From contig JAPPPH010000089.1 of assembly GCA_028817635.1 (NCBI GenBank), forward strand, positions 1 to 11,526: a DNA stretch of 11,526 nt, read 5' to 3'. The stretch comes from Verrucomicrobiales bacterium. Its GTDB lineage: Bacteria > Verrucomicrobiota > Verrucomicrobiia > Limisphaerales > UBA1096. The notes beneath the pieces were generated by a model, which did not search any database, had not been told where the DNA came from, and saw only the letters and a list, made by a program, of their open reading frames with translations. This document shows positions 1 through 6,324 of the stretch, piece after piece. The stretch's first letter is position 1, and each line of letters starts with the position of its first letter. A program made the translations under genes and the position numbers.

Positions 1-1
1 T

Positions 2-1285
2 TACCAAATCCCGGCCGTCCGCAAAAAGTACGCCGCCACGATGAAACAACTGCTTGCCGACCACTGGGACGCGGATAAACTGCTGGCTGAGACCGAGCGG
101 ATCGAAAAAATGCTCGAGCCGCATGTCTCCAAGGAACAGGCACGCTCCATCCGATACGGTGCCATTCGTGAATTCATCCGCAACCGCCGCGCTGATGTGG
201 AGCGGGAGATCAACGGGGACGACATGCCGCTGTGGAATTCTCCGCCGGAACCGCCACCGGTCATCGGTGGACGGCCCGGTGAGCGTCGTGGACGACGGGG
301 AGACAATGAACGCCGCGAACGCGAAGAGGCCAAGACCAGCTCGTTCCCCGACGCGGTCAAAGACGGAAACCTGAAGCTGGTGAAGGAACTCATGTCCAAA
401 GGCCACAAGGCTACCGAGAACGATCCAGGCGGCACCCCGGTGATCGTCCTCGCAGTTCTCGGAGGTGACATCGAGGTCATTGATTTTCTCCTCCTCAAGG
501 GCGCGGACCCGGACGCGCGCGGACGCGACGGAGGAGCCCCGTTGAATGCCGCATCATTCCTCGGTCGCACCAATGCGGCCAAGTCCCTCATCAAGGCCGG
601 CGCCAACGTCAACACACGCAACAACGCGGGCAAATCCCCGCTCGACGACTGCACTCCGGCCTGGAGCGACGAGGTTGCCGGAACAATCAAATTCATCGAG
701 GCCATCGCCAGGATTAAAGTGGATGAGGATGAAGTCCGCGAAGGACGTGCCGAGATGGCCAAGCTACTCGAGGCTAACGGCGCCAAGTTCGGAAAGGACA
801 TCGCCGGCAACAGTGGTCTTTGGGAGGCCGCCAAGGCGGGCGACTTGGCCAAGCTCGAAGCCGCCTTGGCCAATGGCGACGTGAAGATCGACGGCCACGA
901 TGAAAAGGGCATCACAGCGCTCTCCTGGGCGGCAATGGCCGGGCAGAACGAAGCCGCCGCTTGGCTGCTCGAAAAGGGTGCGGATGTAAATGCGCCCAAC
1001 CGCGACGGCAACGGCGCTCTCCACGGAGCGGCATTCCTTGGCCAACTGGAGATCGCCAAGCTGCTGCTCGATAACGAGGTCAAGGTCAATGCCCGCAGCC
1101 AACGGGGTGAAACTCCGCTCGACTCCTGCTCCCCGCCCTGGGGCGAAGAGACCAAGGGCATCATCGGGTTTATCGGCGGCATACTTGAGCTGGAAGTCGA
1201 CCTGAAAAAGGCCGAAACCAACCGGCCCAAGATCGCCGCGTTGCTCAAGGAAAAGGGTGGTCTGTCTGGAAAACAACTGGACTAA
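2..1285 (+). CDS. CotH-like C-terminal segment fused to two ankyrin-repeat modules (5' end outside window)
   Basis: The frame is open to the left edge, so the gene almost certainly starts upstream; the ATG at base 41 is probably internal. The first 70 or so residues (Y-x4-V-R-K-K-Y, then L-L-A-D-H-W-D-A-D-K-L, ending I-R-E-F-I-R-N-R-R-A-D-V) resemble the end of the CotH kinase-like domain, a spore-coat/secreted protein kinase fold. Counting from the Met at 41, residues about 68-100 are a Pro/Arg/Glu-rich linker. Two tandem modules of about 150 residues follow (roughly 101-253 and 258-411). Each has three ankyrin repeats (TPLxxAxxxG, LLLxKGADxxAR types), a Pro/Trp-containing loop (TPAW, SPPWGEE) and a terminal helix. 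Ankyrin repeats bind proteins; the partner is unknown. The same module recurs in the next gene. The kinase active site lies outside the window, so catalytic status cannot be judged. The ankyrin call is firm; CotH is inferred. Confidence 0.85.
   Translation, partial: YQIPAVRKKYAATMKQLLADHWDADKLLAETERIEKMLEPHVSKEQARSIRYGAIREFIRNRRADVEREINGDDMPLWNSPPEPPPVIGGRPGERRGRRGDNERREREEAKTSSFPDAVKDGNLKLVKELMSKGHKATENDPGGTPVIVLAVLGGDIEVIDFLLLKGADPDARGRDGGAPLNAASFLGRTNAAKSLIKAGANVNTRNNAGKSPLDDCTPAWSDEVAGTIKFIEAIARIKVDEDEVREGRAEMAKLLEANGAKFGKDIAGNSGLWEAAKAGDLAKLEAALANGDVKIDGHDEKGITALSWAAMAGQNEAAAWLLEKGADVNAPNRDGNGALHGAAFLGQLEIAKLLLDNEVKVNARSQRGETPLDSCSPPWGEETKGIIGFIGGILELEVDLKKAETNRPKIAALLKEKGGLSGKQLD
844..853. 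repeat. CTTGGCCAAG palindrome inside ankyrin gene
   Basis: Exact 10-base copy of the recurrent palindrome, encoding D-L-A-K in the second ankyrin module. A near copy (CCTTGGCCAA) lies about 20 bases on and another near base 1037, both reading as similar LAN/LGQ strings. Confidence 0.6.
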
Positions 1286-1310
1286 CAAACCAAGCGCAAC
1301 AATTTGCCGT

Positions 1311-1340
1311 CAACCTTGGCCAAGCGCTTGGCCAAGGTTG
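1311..1340 (+). terminator. 30-base perfect palindrome made of two head-to-head motif copies; likely terminator of the ankyrin gene
   Basis: Bases 1311-1340 read identically on both strands. They contain two CTTGGCCAAG copies (1315-1324 and 1327-1336) that share a central AAGCGCTT. As RNA this would fold into a stem of about 13 pairs with a GCGC loop, followed by ATTTCTTTTA. It begins 26 bases after the stop of the ankyrin gene and ends about 40 bases before the preferred ATG of the acyltransferase. Termination is inferred from structure and T-richness; the T tract is interrupted, so read-through is possible. Confidence 0.6.
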
Positions 1341-1381
1341 ATTTCTTTTACCGGCCCCATCAAAGTTTCTTCGGCCCTGCG

Positions 1382-3103
1382 ATGGAACCTCCTGTACTCC
1401 CCACTCACCGCCGCTACCACGACTTCGACGCCCTGCGCTCCGGTGCAATGCTGCTGGGCATCGTGCTACACGGGATGATGTCACTCGTCCCGCTGCCGAT
1501 GGCCGTCTGGCCGGCGCAGGATGTGGCGCAGTCGCCGGTCTATCTTTTTTTACTGCACGCCATCCACGGTTTTCGGCTGCAACTTTTCTTTGTGCTTAGC
1601 GGGTTTTTTACAGTGATGATGTGGAGGAAGTACGGGCTAAAAAACCTGTTGAGGCATCGCTGCAAACGTATCCTGCTCCCGTTAGCGGTATTCACCGCCA
1701 TCCTCACGCCAATTATTTTTACCATTGGCTATTACGGGGCGGAACTCGCGTCCCAAACGGACAGCAGCCGTTCAATCTGGGAGGCCGCCAAGGCCGGAGA
1801 CGTTCAGGCGATCGAGCAACACATCAAAGACGGAGCTGACCCCGTTAAGCCGGACACGGCCGGCATGACCCCGCTTGGCTGGGCTGCCGCAATGGGTGGC
1901 GTACCCGCTGCCGAGGCGCTGATAAAACATGGGGCGGACATCCGCGCCAAAGACCCGGACGGTGCAACCGCGCTTCATACCGCCGCATTTTTTGGCAACG
2001 TAGACATGGTTCAATTTCTCGTTACAGCCGGGGCAGACGTCAACGCCGAGACCGTCCTTGGTGACACCCCGCTTGACGCTGCGGGGACGGATGAGTTCAG
2101 CACGTTGATGCTTTCAGAGCTAATCGGCGCCCGGCTGGATGAATCTCAACTATTTGATGACCGCGAGGAGGTGTTTGAGTTTCTCACGGAAAACAATGCG
2201 GAATTCGGATCGGTGGATCTGGAAGAGCCGCTCGCATGGTTTTACCCGTTCGTGCCTGGCATGAAAAACCTAGTCAACCAACTGCCGGTGGCGGGGCAAA
2301 CCTCGGTGGAAATAGCGGTCATCTTTTGGTTGCTCACCATCTTCCCAATCTTTCAGCACCTCTGGTTTTTGTACTATCTGTTACTGTTGGTGCTGGGTTT
2401 TGCAGCGTTCATCTGGGTGGCCCGTAAACGGGGATGGAAACCGTTGCCCGAGAGCATGATCGCTTGGCCAACGTGCCTCATCTGGCTGGTGCCGCTCGCG
2501 GCGTTCCCACAGTTCTTCATGATCACAGACTTTGGCCCGGACACCACCGGCAGCCCGATACCATGGCCGCCGGTGTTGCTCTATTACGCAGTCTTTTTTG
2601 GCTTCGGCGGAGCTTGTTTTGGGAGGAACATTTTTGAGAACGCCGGCAGTCAACGTTGGCCGGTGACACTGCTGATCGCGGTCCCAGTGTTGTTGCTGGG
2701 TCTGCACGCCTATGAGATGCGGGGCAGTATGTTTGAGCCGACTCAGTCCGCGACATTATCAGCCTTCGTCGGCTGGAATCTGCTATGCTCCATCCTCAGT
2801 GCATTATACGCGTGGCTGATGATATTTGGGCTGATCGGCATGTTCCGAAAATTCTGCTCCGGCGAAAACCCACGCGTGCGCTACCTCTCCGATGCCTCTT
2901 ACTGGCTGTATATCGCCCATCTGCCTGTGACCATGCTGCTGCAGATCTGGATCGCGGACGCCGCCTGGCCGGGATGGGTGAAGCTGCTGGGCATCTGCGC
3001 GGTCACACTGTTGCTTCTGCTCCCCTTGTACGAGTGGGCGGTGCGCTATACCTGGGTGGGGGCCATGTTGAATGGCCGAAAAAACCGCAAAAAATACCCG
3101 TGA
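1382..3103 (+). CDS. Acyltransferase-3 family membrane protein with an inserted ankyrin module
   Basis: I chose ATG 1382. An upstream TTG (1304) is in frame but would place the 30-base palindrome in the protein, and family similarity begins at Y-H-D-F-D-A-L-R. The product is 573 residues. R19 and H30 give the R-x10-H signature of acyltransferase-3 enzymes, which move acyl groups onto extracytoplasmic sugars or polymers. Hydrophobic segments lie at about 20-36, 51-78 and 97-118; after the insert come HLWFLYYLLLL and about six more, with the family-typical SYWLYIAHLPVTM near the end. Residues about 131-278, after the third hydrophobic segment, are soluble: three ankyrin repeats plus a helical tail, closely matching the modules of the preceding gene (WEAAKAGD, LGWAAAMGG, ALHTAAFFG, DTPLDAA). 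The acyl acceptor is unknown. Without the insert the protein would be about 425 residues. Confidence 0.88.
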   Translation: MEPPVLPTHRRYHDFDALRSGAMLLGIVLHGMMSLVPLPMAVWPAQDVAQSPVYLFLLHAIHGFRLQLFFVLSGFFTVMMWRKYGLKNLLRHRCKRILLPLAVFTAILTPIIFTIGYYGAELASQTDSSRSIWEAAKAGDVQAIEQHIKDGADPVKPDTAGMTPLGWAAAMGGVPAAEALIKHGADIRAKDPDGATALHTAAFFGNVDMVQFLVTAGADVNAETVLGDTPLDAAGTDEFSTLMLSELIGARLDESQLFDDREEVFEFLTENNAEFGSVDLEEPLAWFYPFVPGMKNLVNQLPVAGQTSVEIAVIFWLLTIFPIFQHLWFLYYLLLLVLGFAAFIWVARKRGWKPLPESMIAWPTCLIWLVPLAAFPQFFMITDFGPDTTGSPIPWPPVLLYYAVFFGFGGACFGRNIFENAGSQRWPVTLLIAVPVLLLGLHAYEMRGSMFEPTQSATLSAFVGWNLLCSILSALYAWLMIFGLIGMFRKFCSGENPRVRYLSDASYWLYIAHLPVTMLLQIWIADAAWPGWVKLLGICAVTLLLLLPLYEWAVRYTWVGAMLNGRKNRKKYP

Positions 3104-3147
3104 CAAGCGCATTGCCCTTGGGTGGGACGATCGCTATTCTCCGCGCG

Positions 3148-3161
3148 CGCTTGGCCAAGCG
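3148..3161. repeat. CGCTTGGCCAAGCG palindrome in spacer
   Basis: Perfect 14-base copy of the recurrent palindrome in the 91-base spacer between the acyltransferase stop and the methyltransferase ATG. No T tract follows, so this copy does not look like a terminator. Confidence 0.65.
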
Positions 3162-3194
3162 GGTTCTCCCCGCCGGGATAGGCCAATCACCCCA

Positions 3195-3881
3195 ATGAAT
3201 TTTCTCAAGACGATTTGGAAGGCAATTGATGTCTTTTTCGCGATGAACGGTCTGAGGCTGGACTCCGGCCGCATGCTGTTTGCGTGGATCCCATTGCTTG
3301 GCCTTTCGTTGTGGATGGCTGTCTCCGCCGACAAAAACGGTTATCACATCCCATTTGCAATCGGGTCATGGCTTTTCTACTACGGTGGTATCAGCCTGAT
3401 CCTCGGGACCAATATCAAACATTTCATGATGCGCAAACTTGGCGAAGAAAAGGCACTCGCTGTTTACGACATGATATGCGGCCTGATGTTTTTCAACCTT
3501 GGCTCAGGCATTGGGTTGGCTGCCCTGCACGAGACCGGGGCATTAGACTTGGGGCCCGGGTTGAAGTGGGGGCTGTTCGCCCTGCTGACTGTGGTCGGCT
3601 TTGGCATCAAGTATTGGGCAACGTGGATCGTCGGCGCGAACACCTACTACTTTCGCGACCTGTTTCTCGACCGCGCACATGGTGAATTCACCGCCGCTGG
3701 CCCGTACAAGTTTCTTCCCAACCCGATGTACGGTGTCGGCAATTTCCACGCCTACTGCACCGCCATTGTCACCGGCTCTGCCTTTGGGCTTTGGTACGCC
3801 GTCGCCTGTCACATCGGGATCTATGGCTTCTATTTCATCGTGGAGAAACCGTTCATCCGGCGCGTCTACCTCTCCGCCTGA
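3195..3881 (+). CDS. PEMT/ICMT-like membrane methyltransferase
   Basis: The product is 228 residues if it starts at ATG 3195. A longer in-frame start at 3072 would overlap the acyltransferase by 32 bases and translate through the 14-base palindrome, so I reject it. Hydrophobic segments lie at about 28-44, 52-72, 92-112, 122-146 and 188-214. The sequence GPYKFLPNPMYGVGN (169-183) matches the GPY-x-x-x-R/P-NPMY signature of the phospholipid and isoprenylcysteine methyltransferase superfamily, which uses S-adenosylmethionine on a membrane-embedded substrate. An acidic residue in VEKPF (E217) sits where the family has its downstream conserved Glu. The substrate could be a phospholipid head group or another lipid or thiol; the sequence does not decide. 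It may be co-transcribed with the acyltransferase. Confidence 0.75.
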   Translation: MNFLKTIWKAIDVFFAMNGLRLDSGRMLFAWIPLLGLSLWMAVSADKNGYHIPFAIGSWLFYYGGISLILGTNIKHFMMRKLGEEKALAVYDMICGLMFFNLGSGIGLAALHETGALDLGPGLKWGLFALLTVVGFGIKYWATWIVGANTYYFRDLFLDRAHGEFTAAGPYKFLPNPMYGVGNFHAYCTAIVTGSAFGLWYAVACHIGIYGFYFIVEKPFIRRVYLSA

Positions 3882-3949
3882 CTTCCTACTTGCATTTCGG
3901 CTGCTACAGGAATCTTCTTGCCTGAGCGGACGATTTTCGAGCCGTTGGC

Positions 3950-4231
3950 ATGACTGAAGAAGAGACATCAAAAGTCGGGAGCAGCCTCGGGCAAATACTC
4001 GTCCTGATGGGACTGATCCTCGTCTACGGCGGCGGCTCGGTTTTCCTCTGTTGGGAGCTGATCACTGACGGCAAGTTTGCCGAGACCGGTGACATGAATG
4101 ACAAGATTCCGTTGTACATCCGGTTTGGCATCCCAACGCTTTTCGTCGGATTTGGGATTTTGTTTTTCACCGTGCTTTTCCAGCGGCTAAAGGTAGCCAA
4201 GACTGACAAGTACACCGACGTGCAGATTTAA
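3950..4231 (+). CDS. Small two-helix membrane protein, unknown function
   Basis: Not recognised. It encodes 93 residues: a short acidic N-terminus (MTEEETSKVG), a hydrophobic segment at about 13-35, a polar loop at 36-56, a second hydrophobic segment at about 57-79, and a charged tail. Both ends are therefore likely on the same side of the inner membrane. Its stop is separated by a single base from the ATG of the YbjQ-family gene, a spacing typical of translational coupling, so the two probably form one unit. The 68-base spacer before it shows no terminator or clear ribosome binding site. Confidence 0.7.
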   Translation: MTEEETSKVGSSLGQILVLMGLILVYGGGSVFLCWELITDGKFAETGDMNDKIPLYIRFGIPTLFVGFGILFFTVLFQRLKVAKTDKYTDVQI

Positions 4232-4232
4232 A

Positions 4233-4565
4233 ATGAGCGACGAGAATAAGATGATCATCGTCACCACCCCCACCGTACCGGAGAAGAAGATCACCCGCAC
4301 ACTCGGCCTCGTGCGCGGGAACACCATCCGCGCACGTCATGTCGGCAAAGACATCATGGCCGCCATGCGCAATCTGGTGGGCGGCGAGGTGACGGAGTAC
4401 GCCAAGCTGCTGGCCGAGAGTCGGGAGCAGGCACTCGACCGCATGGTGGAACAGGCGGAAGCGCTTGGTGCCAACGCGGTCATCGGGCTGCAATTCCAGA
4501 CTTCGGTTGTCATGGGCGGTGCCGCTGAGATGATGGCCTACGGCACGGCCGTGGCCGTCGAGTAA
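4233..4565 (+). CDS. YbjQ/UPF0145 family protein
   Basis: This 110-residue protein matches the YbjQ (UPF0145) family in length and pattern. It has an N-terminal IIVTTPTVPEKKI strand, GLVRGNTIRARHVGKDIMAAMRNLVGGE in the middle, a helix with YAKLLAESREQALDRM, then the hallmark ALGANAVIGLQF and a C-terminal GTAVAVE strand. Family members form pentameric rings and have been annotated as putative heavy-metal-binding, but their role is unsettled. There is no signal peptide, so it is cytosolic. It lies one base after the small membrane protein gene and is probably translationally coupled to it. That pairing suggests the membrane protein tethers or works with the ring. Family call strong; function unknown. 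Confidence 0.93.
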   Translation: MSDENKMIIVTTPTVPEKKITRTLGLVRGNTIRARHVGKDIMAAMRNLVGGEVTEYAKLLAESREQALDRMVEQAEALGANAVIGLQFQTSVVMGGAAEMMAYGTAVAVE

Positions 4566-4592
4566 ACCAAGCGCTTGGCCAAGTTGGTCTTT
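4566..4592 (+). terminator. Motif-derived palindrome after the YbjQ gene, possible terminator
   Basis: ACCAAGCGCTTGGCCAAG followed by TTGGT directly follows the TAA. ACCAA can pair with TTGGT around CCAAGCGCTTGG and CTTGGCCAAG palindromes, then TCTTTT follows. Stem geometry is imperfect and the T tract short, so termination is only plausible. The exact 10-base copy is at 4574-4583. Confidence 0.4.
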
Positions 4593-4686
4593 TGGGGTGA
4601 TTCGGCAGAGTGAAGAGGCGACGGAGCTTTCCAATTAATTTGTTCCCTGTGCGCGTACTCGATTGGCTGCATTGGAGCCATTTTTT

Positions 4687-4727
4687 AGGACGGCTGGGAC
4701 AGCCGTCCCTACCTTTCGCTTGGTAAG
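4687..4727. repeat. Direct repeat copy 1, with perfect GGACGGCTG/CAGCCGTCC hairpin
   Basis: About 41 bases, repeated with few changes at 4909-4950. Bases 4688-4696 and 4700-4708 form a perfect 9-pair hairpin with a GGA loop. The repeat ends in CGCTTGGTAAG, a degraded form of the CGCTTGGCCAAG palindrome that is intact in copy 2. It lies in a 450-base gene-free stretch. Confidence 0.8.
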
Positions 4728-4733
4728 TGGGAA

Positions 4734-4814
4734 GCCCCGAAGGGGCGACAGATGATAGCCCAGGGCGTCAGCCCCGGGTTGGACGGTCGATAAAAAAGTG
4801 AGCCCTGAAGGGGC
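4734..4814. repeat. REP-like GC-rich hairpin pair
   Basis: Three stem-loops in 80 bases: GCCCC-GAA-GGGGC at 4734-4746; an 8-pair stem at 4759-4766/4771-4778 with a GTCA loop (one G-T pair); and GCCCT-GAA-GGGGC at 4802-4814. The first and last share GAAGGGGCGACA, so they are copies of one unit. Such units resemble REP/BIME elements, often moved by REP-associated (RAYT) transposases; no transposase is present here. Confidence 0.65.
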
Positions 4815-4845
4815 GACACGATGGGTTATTTGTTCTCGATTCAAA

Positions 4846-4862
4846 GCGGCGCGCAGCGCCGC
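4846..4862. repeat. Perfect GCGGCGC-GCA-GCGCCGC hairpin
   Basis: A 7-pair GC-only stem with a 3-base loop inside the intergenic repeat cluster. It lies between the second GAAGGGGC hairpin and the second direct repeat, and appears to be part of the same composite element. Confidence 0.6.
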
Positions 4863-4908
4863 ACTCCATGACGCTGGCGCGTTGACCTTCGACGTGACGG
4901 GAGAGTCG

Positions 4909-4950
4909 AGGACGGCTGGGACAGCCTTCCCCACCTTTCGCTTGGCCAAG
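4909..4950. repeat. Direct repeat copy 2, ending in intact CGCTTGGCCAAG
   Basis: Second copy of the 41-base repeat. The hairpin arm has one change (CAGCCTTCC instead of CAGCCGTCC). It ends in CGCTTGGCCAAG (4939-4950), an exact copy of the window-wide palindrome. The two copies flank about 180 bases of hairpin-rich DNA. Confidence 0.8.
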
Positions 4951-4960
4951 TTTGTGCCCT

Positions 4961-4997
4961 TAAATAAAAAAAGCGCCTGGCTGTTGGCCAAGCGCTT
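4961..4997 (-). terminator. Intrinsic terminator of the SMP-30/azurin gene, built from the palindrome motif
   Basis: Read on the minus strand, AAGCGCTTGGC (4997-4987), loop CAACA, then GCCAGGCGCTT (4981-4971) form an 11-pair stem with one G-T pair. A TTTTTTTATTTA tract follows. It starts 19 bases after the TAG stop of the SMP-30/azurin gene. One arm contains TTGGCCAAGCGCTT, a partial copy of the recurrent palindrome. Confidence 0.88.
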
Positions 4998-5016
4998 AGA
5001 AGATTTGTTGGGCCCT

Positions 5017-6306
5017 CTACTTTTTCTTTTCTGCCTTGGGCGTCACTTTCATCACTCCGCGCATCATCATGGCGTGGCCGGGGAAGGTGCACACGTAGGG
5101 GTAATCGCCCGGTGGCGGTGCAGTGAAGCTGATCACCGTTTCCTCGTCATAGTCGATCATGGTTGAACCCCAGAGGATCATTGGCGTGTCGGGCCGCCAT
5201 TGCTTTCCAAAGCCGTCATTGCCCAGTGCGATCGCGAGGTTGGCTACCTCGTCGGCCTTGCCCGGCTTGACAATGAGCAGGTTGTGCGGCGGGAAATCCT
5301 TATTCTTAAAAGTGAGAATAACCGACTTGCCGGTCTCCACATTGAACTCCTTGATGTCGTACAACATCTTGTCCTCGATGGTGCTGATGGTGATACGGAA
5401 TGGCTTCTCACGCTTGGCCCCGGTCACCGCCATGTCGAGCGAGTAAAACCCGGTGCGAGCGGTCACGTAGAGCGTCTTCAATTCCTTGCCGCCGAAAACA
5501 ACGTTGGCCGGGCGCTCGGGGAATTTCAGGTCGGCGATCTGCTCTCCCTTCGGGCTGAACACTTTCACACTGCCGGCTGTGAGATAGACGTTGCCGTGCT
5601 GGTCGAGCGTCATGCCATCGGAGCCGCTTTCACAAAACAGTTTCCTGTCCTTGAGTGTGCCGTCCTCCTGAATGGCGTAACGATAGATTTTGCCGTCGCC
5701 GATGTCGGCGATGTAGAGCGTGGATCCATCGGGCGTACCGATCAGGCCGTTGGGAGTCTTGAAGCCATCCGCCACGCGCACCACGTCACCGCCGCCCGGC
5801 TGGATGTAGTAAACGTGCATGCCGTCCTGCGACAGCTCCTTGTTGCCGTAGTTCGGGTCGGAGAAATATACGCCGCCCTTGGCATCGATCCACAGGTCGT
5901 TTGGTTTGTTGAATTTCTTGCCGTCGTAGCGCTTGGCCAGGGAGCTGGTGTCGCTGCCGTCCGGCGTGTAGGCCACCACGCGCTTGGCGTTGCCCTGACA
6001 GGCGTAGAGGCTGCCGTCATCGGCGAAGTACAGGCCGTTGGCCCCGTTGGATTCCTCTGCGAACGTGGAGAGTTTCTTTTCGCCAACCGACCACTTGTGA
6101 ATGCGATTGTTCGGGATATCGGTAAAATAGACATCGCCGTTGGCCGCCACGGCAGGCCCCTCTGTGAACTTGAAGCCGCCGGCCAACTTGACCGGCTTGG
6201 CTCCAGACGCCACGAGGTCAGACGCGTCAGACGCGCTTGGCCAAGCGATGGCCGCTGCGATCAGCAGGCCAAGCGGCCTGAGTTGTGTCTTCAAGGAAAC
6301 GCTCAT
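5017..6306 (-). CDS. Exported SMP-30/gluconolactonase-like protein with C-terminal azurin-like copper domain
   Basis: The product is 429 residues. Residues 1-29 look like a Sec signal peptide (K6, R10, then LGLLIAAAIA). Residues about 35-295 form an SMP-30/gluconolactonase-type six-bladed propeller. Candidate metal/active residues are E49 (KFTEGP), N136 (FNKPND), N186 (KTPNGL) and D230 (SDGMTLD), consistent with lactone hydrolysis. Residues about 315-423 are a cupredoxin: H341 (PPHN), C406, H411 and M415 in CTFPGHAMMM, with azurin spacing C-x4-H-x3-M, so a complete type 1 electron-transfer copper site. A KKK tail ends the protein. It lies 18 bases after the SGNH-dehydrogenase gene, very likely in one operon, and ends in a strong terminator. 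The combination suggests sugar-lactone hydrolysis tied to electron transfer in the periplasm; the actual substrate is not evident. Confidence 0.9.
   Translation of the reverse strand: MSVSLKTQLRPLGLLIAAAIAWPSASDASDLVASGAKPVKLAGGFKFTEGPAVAANGDVYFTDIPNNRIHKWSVGEKKLSTFAEESNGANGLYFADDGSLYACQGNAKRVVAYTPDGSDTSSLAKRYDGKKFNKPNDLWIDAKGGVYFSDPNYGNKELSQDGMHVYYIQPGGGDVVRVADGFKTPNGLIGTPDGSTLYIADIGDGKIYRYAIQEDGTLKDRKLFCESGSDGMTLDQHGNVYLTAGSVKVFSPKGEQIADLKFPERPANVVFGGKELKTLYVTARTGFYSLDMAVTGAKREKPFRITISTIEDKMLYDIKEFNVETGKSVILTFKNKDFPPHNLLIVKPGKADEVANLAIALGNDGFGKQWRPDTPMILWGSTMIDYDEETVISFTAPPPGDYPYVCTFPGHAMMMRGVMKVTPKAEKKK
6234..6247. repeat. CGCTTGGCCAAGCG palindrome in a signal-peptide coding region
   Basis: Perfect 14-base copy encoding A-W-P-S-A on the minus strand, right at the end of the signal peptide of the SMP-30/azurin protein. 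Next to it is a short tandem GTCAGACGC repeat (encoding ASDASD). Both sit in a part of the protein that tolerates insertion. Confidence 0.65.
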
Positions 6307-6324
6307 TCGTTTGCCTGATCTGCC

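Noticed and set aside
1..1248. 415-codon minus-strand frame opposite the ankyrin gene
   Set aside because: Ser/Ala/Pro/Arg-rich antisense frame typical of GC-rich third positions; the plus strand has clear ankyrin repeats.
1304..1381. N-terminal extension of the acyltransferase from an upstream TTG
   Set aside because: It would translate the 30-base palindrome as LAKRLAK, and family similarity starts only after ATG 1382.
3072..3194. N-terminal extension of the methyltransferase from ATG 3072
   Set aside because: It overlaps the end of the acyltransferase gene, reads through the 14-base palindrome, and the extra residues are polar with no family match.
4681..4708. Intrinsic terminator at the GGACGGCTG hairpin
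   Set aside because: The T run precedes the hairpin on the plus strand and becomes A-rich after it on the minus strand, so neither orientation gives a T tract after the stem.
4687..4950. CRISPR array
   Set aside because: Only two repeat copies, about 220 bases apart, with hairpin-rich DNA between and no cas genes.
4635..4991. 118-codon minus-strand frame with repeated KVGTAVPAVL
   Set aside because: It lies wholly in the hairpin and direct-repeat cluster; the repeated peptide is just the 41-base DNA repeat translated twice.
5200..6318. 372-codon plus-strand frame
   Set aside because: It is antisense to the well-supported SMP-30/azurin gene and shows no recognisable domain; long antisense frames are common in GC-rich DNA.
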